Positions 1 to 5,230 of a stretch of DNA of 5,983 nt are shown here, piece by piece; within the stretch, counting starts at the first letter, position 1, and every line of letters starts with the position of its first letter. The position numbers were made by a program, and so were the translations under genes. Source of the stretch: Alphaproteobacteria bacterium (lineage in GTDB: Bacteria > Pseudomonadota > Alphaproteobacteria > JAEULC01); contig JADZDN010000337.1 of assembly GCA_020851015.1 (NCBI GenBank), positions 1 through 5,983 of the forward strand, given 5' to 3'. The notes under the pieces were generated by a model. That model was not told where the DNA came from and did not search any database. It was given only the letters and a program-made list of their open reading frames with translations.

Positions 1-351
1 GAGATAAACCCCGACTACGACGCGATGGACGCGCTGATCGCGGGCTTCCCCGCCGGCACGGTCTCGGGCGCGCCGAAGGTGCGCGCGATGGAGATCATCG
101 ACGAGCTGGAGGTCGCGCGACGCGGCGTCTACGCGGGCTGCATCGGCTACTTCGCCGCCAACGGCACGATGGACAACTGCATCGCGCTGCGCACCGCCGT
201 GCTGAAAGACGGCGTGATGTACGTCCAGGCCGGCGGCGGCGTGGTCGCCGACAGCGACCCCGAGGCCGAGTACCAGGAGACGATCAACAAGTCCCGCGCA
301 CTGATCCGCGCCGCCGAGGAGGCGGTCAGGTTCGCGTCGGGGCGAGGGTGA
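1..351 (+). CDS. trpE: Anthranilate synthase component I, C-terminal part (5' end outside window)
   Basis: The reading frame is open from base 1 and ends at TGA 349-351, giving the last 116 residues of a protein normally about 500 residues long. TrpE turns chorismate into anthranilate, the first committed step of tryptophan synthesis, using ammonia supplied by the TrpG glutaminase subunit. The fragment carries the conserved chorismate-binding core: [20 protein letters not shown] (residues 17-36), the RRGVYAG...GYF segment, then CIALRTAV and [17 protein letters not shown] near the end. These read as TrpE rather than the looser PabB or isochorismate synthase versions, though PabB cannot be wholly excluded from the C-terminus alone. 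The protein ends about 25 residues after the last motif, so it is not a TrpE-TrpG fusion of the kind known in several Rhizobiales. No trpG, trpD or trpC follows; the next gene is convergent and overlaps the last 26 bp. Confidence 0.95.
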   Translation, partial: EINPDYDAMDALIAGFPAGTVSGAPKVRAMEIIDELEVARRGVYAGCIGYFAANGTMDNCIALRTAVLKDGVMYVQAGGGVVADSDPEAEYQETINKSRALIRAAEEAVRFASGRG

Positions 352-1366
352 CACGCCCTTCCAGCCGCTGCACCAGCCAGGGCAGGAAGATGTCCATTCG
401 GTAGTCGACGTCGGTGTGGTTGTCGTCGTACTCCTCGTAGACATGGTCGATGCCCAGCCGGGTCAACGCGCGGTCGAGGCGGCGCATGCCGAAATGGATG
501 CGGAACTGGTCGTGGCCGCCGCAATCCATGTATAGGCCCTTCAGCCGGCGCAGGCTCTCCTCGCACTCGTCGGCCAGCAACGACGGGTCGTAGCTGAGCC
601 AGTTGGCCCAGCGCTCGGGAATGCGCTCGGCCGTGTGCAGGTCGCAGGGCAGCCGGATGTTGAGATAGCAGGACGGGTCGGGATCGAAATGCGCGCCCAT
701 CGCGATGAACATGCGCGCGTGACGCTCGCGCTCGGTGACCTTGTTGGCGGCCTCGAAGTGGTCGAAGAACGCCTTCACGTCCATCTTGTGCTCGCGCAGC
801 ACGTCGAGCGCCTTGTACATCTCGGGGAGCTGCAGGGCGTCGAACCCCATGTCGCCCGAATTGCACGCGGCGACGGCCCAGAAATCGCCGTGGTGCATCG
901 CGTGCCAGATCGCGCCATAGCCGCCCGAGGACTTGCCGAAGCAGCCGCGCCGCCCCTCGCCGCCGCAGTTGAAGCGTTGCTCGACGAACGGCACGATCTC
1001 CTGGATCAGGTAGTCCTCGTAGCGCCCGGTGCCGGCGCTGTTGATGTACTGGTTGCCCCCGACGCGCGTGATGCAGTCGGGAAACGCGACGACGACGCGG
1101 CCGAGCGCGCCGCTGCCGACCAGCCGGTCGAGCCGCTCCGGCACGTTCTCGCCGATGTTCTTCCAGTTGGTGTGGCCCATGCCCGAGCCGCCCCACCCCG
1201 GCATGTCGAGCAGGAGCGGCAGCCGCTCGCCCTCGGTCCACCCGGCGGGCGTCCACACATGCAGCTCGCGCCGGGCCGGGTCGCCCAGCGGGTTGTTCGC
1301 CAGAACGTCCGAGTCGTGGACCAGGCGGTGGACGGTTCCCTCGGCGTAGTCCCTCGATCGACGCAT
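326..1366 (-). CDS. Alpha/beta-hydrolase esterase (putative esterase / esterase D-like family)
   Basis: The product is a 346-residue predicted serine hydrolase. Counting from the ATG, the nucleophile elbow GKSSGGYGA places Ser146 in a G-x-S-x-G motif. Downstream, MDCGGHDQF offers Asp286 and the segment [14 protein letters not shown] offers His317, completing a plausible Ser-Asp-His triad in the order usual for this fold. PGWGGSG (about residues 56-62) sits where the oxyanion-hole loop is expected. There is no signal peptide or membrane segment, so it is probably cytoplasmic. The substrate is unknown; relatives include S-formylglutathione hydrolases, feruloyl and siderophore esterases and mycolyltransferases. 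An in-frame GTG at 1384-1382 would add six residues, but I chose the ATG at 1366-1364 because AGGGA lies five bases upstream of it. The gene stands alone, its end overlaps trpE tail to tail, and it diverges from the small exported protein gene at 1433. Confidence 0.88.
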   Translation of the reverse strand: MRRSRDYAEGTVHRLVHDSDVLANNPLGDPARRELHVWTPAGWTEGERLPLLLDMPGWGGSGMGHTNWKNIGENVPERLDRLVGSGALGRVVVAFPDCITRVGGNQYINSAGTGRYEDYLIQEIVPFVEQRFNCGGEGRRGCFGKSSGGYGAIWHAMHHGDFWAVAACNSGDMGFDALQLPEMYKALDVLREHKMDVKAFFDHFEAANKVTERERHARMFIAMGAHFDPDPSCYLNIRLPCDLHTAERIPERWANWLSYDPSLLADECEESLRRLKGLYMDCGGHDQFRIHFGMRRLDRALTRLGIDHVYEEYDDNHTDVDYRMDIFLPWLVQRLEGRVTLAPTRT

Positions 1367-1371
1367 GTTGT

Positions 1372-1376
1372 TCCCT
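1372..1376 (-). promoter_or_regulatory. Ribosome-binding site deciding the esterase start
   Basis: On the minus strand AGGGA is followed by a five-base spacer (ACAAC) and ATG at 1366-1364. The upstream in-frame GTG at 1384 has no comparable purine tract before it, so the ATG is the more likely initiation codon. Confidence 0.6.
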
Positions 1377-1432
1377 CGCGACACTTTGGCGCCGGTGCTT
1401 GATCCCCGGCCATGTTAGACTAAATCCATCCT

Positions 1433-1729
1433 ATGAGATCGCCCACGCCAATGCATGCCGCCGCTGCCCTTCTCGCCCTCCTGCTTGGCGCGAGCGCAGC
1501 CATGGCCGACAACGCCGGCAACACGGCGCGCTCGGCGCTGAGCGACTGCTTGAAATCCCTGCCGGCCGACAAGCTCAACGACGAGAAGGTGATCGGCGAA
1601 TGCCTGGACCGCGCCCAGCGCGCGGCCGAGCAGCGGGACAAGCGCCAGGGCGATATCGAGTTCCAGCGCCGGCTGGACGAGATGGACCGCATGATCGAGC
1701 GCACGACGCGCGGCTCGCGCCGCCCTTGA
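1433..1729 (+). CDS. Small exported two-cysteine protein of unknown function
   Basis: I do not recognise this 98-residue protein. The N-terminus is a clear Sec-type signal peptide: a short basic start, a hydrophobic Ala/Leu stretch at residues 9-21, and an AMA cleavage site with cutting predicted after Ala25. The mature part is about 73 residues and highly charged. It has two cysteines, Cys39 (SDCLKSLP) and Cys57 (GECLDRA), spaced 18 apart, which could form a periplasmic disulfide. Residues 58-92 are a Glu/Arg/Asp/Gln-rich stretch likely to be one long helix or coiled coil. Neither the ATG at 1433 nor the in-frame ATG at 1451 has a good ribosome-binding site. I kept 1433 because it supplies the basic residue expected at the head of a signal peptide. 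The exported-protein composition and G/C-biased third positions support a real gene. It is monocistronic and converges on the gene ending at 1736. Confidence 0.72.
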   Translation: MRSPTPMHAAAALLALLLGASAAMADNAGNTARSALSDCLKSLPADKLNDEKVIGECLDRAQRAAEQRDKRQGDIEFQRRLDEMDRMIERTTRGSRRP

Positions 1730-1735
1730 AGGGCG
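1721..1735. repeat. 15-bp palindrome centred on the stop codon between convergent genes
   Basis: CGCCCTTGAAGGGCG reads the same on both strands apart from its central base. The TGA stop of the small exported protein (1727-1729) is at its centre, and the opposing gene stops at 1738-1736. As RNA it could fold into a six-pair CGCCCU/AGGGCG stem with a UGA loop on either strand. No T-tract follows on either side, so it is not a standard intrinsic terminator. It could slow or release polymerase in both directions, or be chance in G/C-rich DNA. Confidence 0.4.
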
Positions 1736-2212
1736 CTACTTCTCGCGCACCCGGCACAGGGTGAGATCGACGCCCTGGTCGCTGGCGTACCACAGGGCCA
1801 GCACCGTCGCGTCGGCCTGGGCCTTGTTGGGGTGGCGGGCCATCAGTGCGGTCAGCGTGTCGATCTCCACGGGCAGCGCGCTGACCGCATAGCCCTTGTC
1901 CTTCAGCGCCCGCTCGCCGGCCGAGATGATCTGCTGGGCGCGGTCCGGTTCTTCATCGGCGAAGCGCCAGCGGTACATCTCGTGCCCGCGGCACCCGTAG
2001 CCCAGCGAGTCGACCATCTGCAGCGCCAGGGTCTCCTGCTCCTGGTCGGTCGAGCGCTGCGGCTTCTCCGCGAAGGCGAGCCTGGCGATGCCCGATGCCG
2101 CAACGCCGGCGGCGCTCGCGGCCGGACGCGACGGCGTCGCCTGCTGCGCCAGCACCGGTCCCGAGCCAAGCGCGCCGGCGAGCAAAGCGGCGGCGATCAG
2201 GCGGCGGCGCAT
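1736..2212 (-). CDS. Small secreted protein of unknown function, last gene of the uppP operon
   Basis: This 158-residue protein is not one I recognise. Residues 1-22 form a classic signal peptide: MRRRL, a hydrophobic Ala/Leu core, then PVLA before QQ. A low-complexity Ala/Ser/Pro stretch follows (about 23-45), then a globular-looking part with the segments QMVDSLGYGCRGHEMYRW (66-83), an ERALKDKGYAVSALP region (100-114) and ALWYASDQGVDLTLCRV (139-155). Two cysteines, Cys74 and Cys153, could form a disulfide in the periplasm. No catalytic motif is evident. The ATG at 2212-2210 is preceded by GGAG with a five-base spacer. The upstream deacetylase stops at 2216-2214, so the junction reads TGATATG and the two are probably translationally coupled. 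A role linked to the cell wall or to the deacetylase-like protein is inference from position and export alone. Confidence 0.8.
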   Translation of the reverse strand: MRRRLIAAALLAGALGSGPVLAQQATPSRPAASAAGVAASGIARLAFAEKPQRSTDQEQETLALQMVDSLGYGCRGHEMYRWRFADEEPDRAQQIISAGERALKDKGYAVSALPVEIDTLTALMARHPNKAQADATVLALWYASDQGVDLTLCRVREK

Positions 2213-2213
2213 A

Positions 2214-3542
2214 TCAGCTCCGTCCCTGGCCGCGGCGCACCACGGCCGAGATCGGGGCCAGGGTCAGCCCCTGCTCCGCGAGGCCCGGCAGCCAGCGTTC
2301 CAATTCGTCGAGCGTGCGTTCGTGCGGATGTCCGATCGCGATCGCCGCGCCGCCGCGCTTGGCGATGCGCTCGATATCGGCCAGACGCGCACGGACCGAG
2401 CCGGTGATCTGCTCGTGGTCGATGAACACGTCGCGCGCACCGGTGGCGAGCCCCAGATGCGCGGCGACCAGCGCGGCCACCGTGTCCTTGGTCGTGCGCG
2501 AGTCGATGAACAGCAGGCCTTGATCGCGCAATTCCTCCAGCACCGGCAGCATGGCGTTGGCGTCGGCCGTCATCCGGCTGCCCATGTGGTTGTTGACCCC
2601 GACATAGCCGTCGAAGCGGCCGAGGTTCAGCGCCAGCCGGCGCATCAGCTCGGGCCGCGCCAGGCGCGTGGTCAGTGCGTCCGGCCCCGGGTTCTCCTGG
2701 GACGAGAGCGGTTCCATCGGCAGATGTACCATCAGCTCGTGGCCGCGCTTGCGCGCTTCCTCGGCCTGGCGGGCCACTTCGGGCGCGTAAGGCAGGAACG
2801 AGATCGTCAGCGGCCCGGGCAGGCGCAGCGCGCGCGACGTCCGCGCGCGGTCGATGCCGGCGTCGTCGATGATAATCGCCACGAGCTTCAGCGACGGCTT
2901 GTCGGCGAAGGGCACCGCGTTCAGCCGCCAGGCCGCCGTTGCCCCGTCGCCGATGCGCGCGCCGGGCCGCCTGCCCTCCTCCAGCTCGGGGCCGGGCGTC
3001 AGCGCGGCGAGCTGCGGCTGCTCGACCGGTTTGGACGCCGCCGCAACCGGCTCGCCGGGGGGCTCGACGCTGGGCTCGCCCATTCCGGACGGATCGGGTG
3101 GCAACACGATCGGCTCGGCTTGGGCGGATGCGCGGGAAAGCCCCGGCGGGCTGGGCTCCGCTGGCGCTGCGTCCACCGTTCCAGGCTCGATGACGTCCGG
3201 CGCATCGGTGAATTCGCCGCGCAGGGCAGCCGGCAGATCGCCCGGCGGCATGTCGCGGACGGCCGGTGCCGAGTCGGGCCGTGGGGGCTCGGCCTGTGGG
3301 GGCTCGGCCTGTGGGGGCTCGGACTGGCGAAACTGGGGCTGTTCGATGTCGACCGGTCGCGGCGCGGCGGTTCCCGCGGCAGGCGGCAGGCTTGCCAGCC
3401 ACACGGCCACGCCGGGCGCGGAAGACTCGGCTGGGTCCATCGCCGAGGACCAGCTTTCGGCGCCGAAATAACCGATCGCCCCGCCGGCCGACAGCGCCAC
3501 GGCGAGCAGCACTGGGTGCTTCCACCTGCCCCTAGTCAGCAT
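2214..3542 (-). CDS. Divergent polysaccharide deacetylase family protein (YibQ-like), membrane-anchored
   Basis: The product is 442 residues in three parts. Residues 9-28 form one hydrophobic segment, a probable uncleaved signal anchor placing the rest in the periplasm. Residues 35-210 are a Pro/Ala/Glu-rich linker with a QAEPP tandem repeat at 74-88. Residues 219-438 match the divergent polysaccharide deacetylase (YibQ, Pfam DUF610/PF04748) pattern: LVAIIIDDAG (220-229), MVHLPMEP (271-278), GVNNHMGS (315-322), FIDSRT (345-350), FIDHEQITGSV (373-383) and IAIGHPH (401-407). The fold is the NodB-type barrel. The conserved Asp226/Asp227, His273, His319 and His405/His407 are candidate metal ligands, but the family's substrate is not firmly established. 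The ATG at 3542 has AGGGGA nine bases upstream. It lies 22 bp after uppP and ends 1 bp before the small secreted protein. In many alphaproteobacteria I recall this gene beside an S41 peptidase or EnvC-like gene; here it follows uppP instead. Confidence 0.9.
   Translation of the reverse strand: MLTRGRWKHPVLLAVALSAGGAIGYFGAESWSSAMDPAESSAPGVAVWLASLPPAAGTAAPRPVDIEQPQFRQSEPPQAEPPQAEPPRPDSAPAVRDMPPGDLPAALRGEFTDAPDVIEPGTVDAAPAEPSPPGLSRASAQAEPIVLPPDPSGMGEPSVEPPGEPVAAASKPVEQPQLAALTPGPELEEGRRPGARIGDGATAAWRLNAVPFADKPSLKLVAIIIDDAGIDRARTSRALRLPGPLTISFLPYAPEVARQAEEARKRGHELMVHLPMEPLSSQENPGPDALTTRLARPELMRRLALNLGRFDGYVGVNNHMGSRMTADANAMLPVLEELRDQGLLFIDSRTTKDTVAALVAAHLGLATGARDVFIDHEQITGSVRARLADIERIAKRGGAAIAIGHPHERTLDELERWLPGLAEQGLTLAPISAVVRRGQGRS
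3281..3325. repeat. Three tandem 15-bp units inside the deacetylase linker
   Basis: The + strand shows GTGGGGGCTCGGCCT twice in a row, then a third unit differing at one base (GGACT for GGCCT). The unit is five codons long and encodes the PPQAE/PPQSE repeat in the periplasmic linker. Gain or loss of a unit would keep the frame and only change linker length. It probably arose by slippage. Confidence 0.9.
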
Positions 3543-3564
3543 CCCCGGGCGTCCCCTGTCCGTC

Positions 3565-4377
3565 TCAGCCTGCGCGCAACACCAGCACCGCCAGCATCAC
3601 GACGCCCAGCACGATACGATAGATCGCGAAGGGGATGAAACCGCGTCGGCTGACGAAGTCGACCAGCCAACGGACGACCAGCATGCCGGCGAAGAATGCG
3701 GCAACGAACCCAACGGCGATCACCACCAGTCCGCTGTCATTCAGCGAATCGCGGTTCTTGTAGAGGTCGTAGACCGTGGCGCCGAGCATCGTCGGGATCG
3801 ACAGGAAGAACGAGAACTCGGTCGCCGGCCGCCGCCCCGCCCCCAGCACCAGCGCGCCCATGATGGTGGCGCCCGAGCGGCTGACCCCCGGGATCATCGC
3901 CAGGGCCTGGCAGAACCCGACCGCCAGCGACAGCCAGAAGGGAAACTCGTCGACATGCCGGTAGACCGTGGCGGGCCGCGCGCGCTCGATCACGATAATG
4001 ACGAAAGCGCCCAGGATCAGCGTCGCGCAGACCACCCAGGGCGAGAACAGCACATCCTTGATGACGCGGTGGAACAGCACGCCCAGCACCACGGCCGGCA
4101 GGAAGGCCAGCAGCACGTTGATCGCGAACCGCCACGCCTCGCGCTCGCGCTGGATCATGCCGACCGCCGTGTCGATCAGCTTGACCCGATAGACCCAGCA
4201 GATCGCCAGGATCGCGCCGAGCTGGATCGCCACCTCGAACACCTTGCCCGGCGGTCCCTTGAAGCCCAGCAGGTCGACCAGCAGGATCAGGTGGCCCGTC
4301 GAGGAGACGGGAATGAACTCGGTCAGTCCCTCGACCACGCCAAGGAACGCCGCCTTGGCGAGCGTGACCGGATCCAT
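3565..4377 (-). CDS. uppP: Undecaprenyl-diphosphate phosphatase (UppP/BacA)
   Basis: This 270-residue integral membrane protein removes one phosphate from undecaprenyl diphosphate, recycling the lipid carrier for peptidoglycan and other envelope polymers; overproduction is known to give bacitracin resistance. The two family signatures are intact. The first is VVEGLTEFIPVSSTGHLIL (14-32), with Glu16, Glu20, Ser26 and His29 matching the catalytic Glu17, Glu21, Ser27 and His30 of the E. coli enzyme. The second is MIPGVSRSGATIMGA (160-174), where Arg166 matches E. coli Arg174. Several hydrophobic stretches (for example 46-62, 84-101, 114-129, 146-161 and the C-terminal third) fit a multi-pass topology, and the length is typical. 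The ATG at 4377 has GGGAG five bases upstream. It leads an apparent three-gene minus-strand operon, and its leader holds a stable predicted hairpin (4393-4423). Confidence 0.97.
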   Translation of the reverse strand: MDPVTLAKAAFLGVVEGLTEFIPVSSTGHLILLVDLLGFKGPPGKVFEVAIQLGAILAICWVYRVKLIDTAVGMIQREREAWRFAINVLLAFLPAVVLGVLFHRVIKDVLFSPWVVCATLILGAFVIIVIERARPATVYRHVDEFPFWLSLAVGFCQALAMIPGVSRSGATIMGALVLGAGRRPATEFSFFLSIPTMLGATVYDLYKNRDSLNDSGLVVIAVGFVAAFFAGMLVVRWLVDFVSRRGFIPFAIYRIVLGVVMLAVLVLRAG

Positions 4378-4392
4378 GGATGCTCCCGTCCA

Positions 4393-4423
4393 GATGCTGT
4401 AGGGGAAGTATCCCTACAACACC
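4393..4423 (-). promoter_or_regulatory. Hairpin in the uppP 5' leader, just upstream of its ribosome-binding site
   Basis: Read on the minus strand, GGTGTTGTAGGG, a seven-base loop ATACTTC and CCCTACAGCATC form a 12-pair stem. Ten pairs are Watson-Crick and two are G-U. As DNA the core palindrome is TGTAGGG/CCCTACA (4398-4404 and 4412-4418). The GGGAG ribosome-binding site (4387-4383) begins five bases after the stem. No U-tract follows, so it is not an intrinsic terminator. The loop and start of the 3' arm (CUUCCC, 4408-4403) could instead pair with GGGAG, giving a possible translational switch; that is inference. A protein operator is the alternative reading. Confidence 0.5.
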
Positions 4424-4464
4424 AGATAGGGTGTGGGAAGGGGTTTGCTGGCTTGGCTTGCCGA

Positions 4465-4486
4465 TTTCCGGTAATATTTCCGGAAA
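4465..4486. promoter_or_regulatory. Imperfect 22-bp palindrome, likely autoregulatory operator of the toxin-antitoxin pair
   Basis: Ten of the 11 base pairs across the centre (between 4475 and 4476) are complementary; only 4472/4479 (T/T) mismatch. The half site is TTTCCGG, which is also directly repeated with a 12-bp period at 4465-4471 and 4477-4483. The A/T-rich centre contains TAATAT (4472-4477), which resembles a -10 element, although I see no strong -35 (TTGGCT at 4453-4458 is poorly spaced). The site ends three bases before AGGAG of the antitoxin gene, where VapB-type repressors commonly bind. Confidence 0.6.
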
Positions 4487-4488
4487 CT

Positions 4489-4493
4489 AGGAG
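4489..4493 (+). promoter_or_regulatory. Strong ribosome-binding site of the antitoxin gene
   Basis: AGGAG is followed by a six-base spacer and the ATG at 4500, fixing the antitoxin start. The toxin gene by contrast has only a weak GGACGG (4799-4804), which fits the usual excess of antitoxin over toxin synthesis. Confidence 0.75.
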
Positions 4494-4499
4494 AGGCCG

Positions 4500-4793
4500 A
4501 TGCCGGATGGAAGCCGACGCATCCTTGCCAACCATCGGCGCCGCCAGAAGCGGCGCGGCCTGGCGCGGGTCGAAGTGCAGGTCCCCAAGAAAGACGCCGC
4601 CCTGCTGCGGGCGGTTGCTCGGCATTTGCGCGAGGACGACAGTGGCGCCTTGCGCGCGCAACTCGCCGCCGCAACCGCTCCAGGCGCGGCAGTCGGATCG
4701 ATTCTCGATCTGCTAGCCTGCGACCTGCGCGACGAGGCGTTCGCCCCCATGCTCCAGCGCGATCGCCGGCCGGCCCGCCCGGTCGATCTCTGA
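4500..4793 (+). CDS. Putative antitoxin of a VapC-type module (ribbon-helix-helix-like)
   Basis: The product is 97 residues, very basic at the N-terminus (residues 6-19 include HRRRQKRR). The segment ARVEVQV (22-28), followed by the helix PKKDAALLRAVARHLRED (29-46), has the strand-then-helix pattern of a ribbon-helix-helix DNA-binding dimer. An Ala-rich joint (50-65) leads to SILDLLACDLRDEAF (67-81) and a basic tail ending RPARPVDL, which suits a toxin-wrapping C-terminus. Its place directly before a PIN-domain gene, with a 12-bp gap and a palindrome before its ribosome-binding site, is the main reason for the antitoxin call. The sequence does not match the FitA, Phd/YefM or AbrB/MazE antitoxins I know well, so the family is unassigned. 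Expected roles are binding and inhibiting the toxin and repressing the pair. A frame reading the same bases on the minus strand lacks any protein-like motif. Confidence 0.75.
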   Translation: MPDGSRRILANHRRRQKRRGLARVEVQVPKKDAALLRAVARHLREDDSGALRAQLAAATAPGAAVGSILDLLACDLRDEAFAPMLQRDRRPARPVDL

Positions 4794-4805
4794 CCTTCGG
4801 ACGGC

Positions 4806-5222
4806 ATGAGCTACCTGCTCGACACGAATGTCCTGTCCGAGTTGCGCAAGGCAGGGCGCTGTGATCCCGCGGTCGCGGCCTGGGCGAGCGCCCGGGCGCC
4901 GCGCGAACTCTTCACCAGCGTTCTCGTGATCGGCGAGATCCGCAAGGGCATCGAACTCCGGCGCCGCGTCGATGCGGCACAGGCAAACGTGCTGGAGCGA
5001 TGGCTTGCCGCGGTAGCGCGGACGTTTCAGGGACGCATCCTGCCAGTCGACCAGGCGATTGCCGAGGACTGGGGCCGCTTCAATGTCCCTGACCCTCTAC
5101 CCCCGATCGATGGCCTGCTGGCGGCGACAGCGCGCGTTCATGGAATGACCCTGGTGACACGCGATATCGCTATCATCGAGGCGAGCGGCGTACGCGTGTT
5201 CGATCCGTTCACCCGGGCGTGA
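4806..5222 (+). CDS. vapC: VapC-type PIN-domain ribonuclease toxin
   Basis: The protein is 138 residues, the usual length for VapC or FitB toxins. PIN-domain nucleases use a cluster of acidic residues to hold Mg or Mn and cut RNA, often tRNA or rRNA, arresting growth when the antitoxin is lost. The expected residues are all present: Asp6 in YLLDTNVLSEL, Glu44 in VIGEIRKGIELRR, Asp102 in PPIDGLLAATA and Asp120 in TLVTRDIAII, so the toxin appears intact. The N-terminal LLDTNVLSELRK and the GEIRKGIE motif are closest to the FitB-like branch. It starts at ATG 4806 with a weak ribosome-binding site, 12 bp after the antitoxin stop, and is probably cotranscribed with it. Its stop lies 8 bp from the convergent stop of gcvPB. 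The RNA target cannot be told from the sequence. Confidence 0.95.
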   Translation: MSYLLDTNVLSELRKAGRCDPAVAAWASARAPRELFTSVLVIGEIRKGIELRRRVDAAQANVLERWLAAVARTFQGRILPVDQAIAEDWGRFNVPDPLPPIDGLLAATARVHGMTLVTRDIAIIEASGVRVFDPFTRA

Positions 5223-5230
5223 GGTGATCG

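Noticed and set aside
635..1402. A 255-codon plus-strand frame opposite the esterase.
   Set aside because: No family motif and a composition typical of antisense reading. The minus strand has the nucleophile elbow and full catalytic triad.
1399..1426. A TTGATC and TAAATC pair (16-bp spacing) as a promoter for a leaderless small exported protein gene.
   Set aside because: The -10 matches the consensus at only about half the positions, and the fit is too weak to call without transcript data.
2197..3525. A 442-codon minus-strand frame overlapping the deacetylase in another phase.
   Set aside because: It is Arg/Ala/Gly-rich without motifs. The alternative frame contains all the deacetylase-family motifs and couples to the next gene.
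2088..3638. A 516-codon open frame on the plus strand, longer than the deacetylase gene it opposes.
   Set aside because: The translation is Arg/Gly/Ala low-complexity with no motif, and it lies antisense to a gene with clear YibQ-like signatures. Long antisense frames are expected in G/C-rich coding DNA.
3955..4716. A 253-codon plus-strand frame covering the start of uppP and part of the antitoxin gene.
   Set aside because: It is rich in Asp/Arg/Gln/His with no recognisable domain, and crosses the uppP leader and operator region. It is antisense to uppP signature motifs.
5209..5227. TCACC...GGTGA inverted repeat at the vapC/gcvPB junction as a terminator.
   Set aside because: Only five pairs with a nine-base loop and no T-tract on either strand; likely chance.
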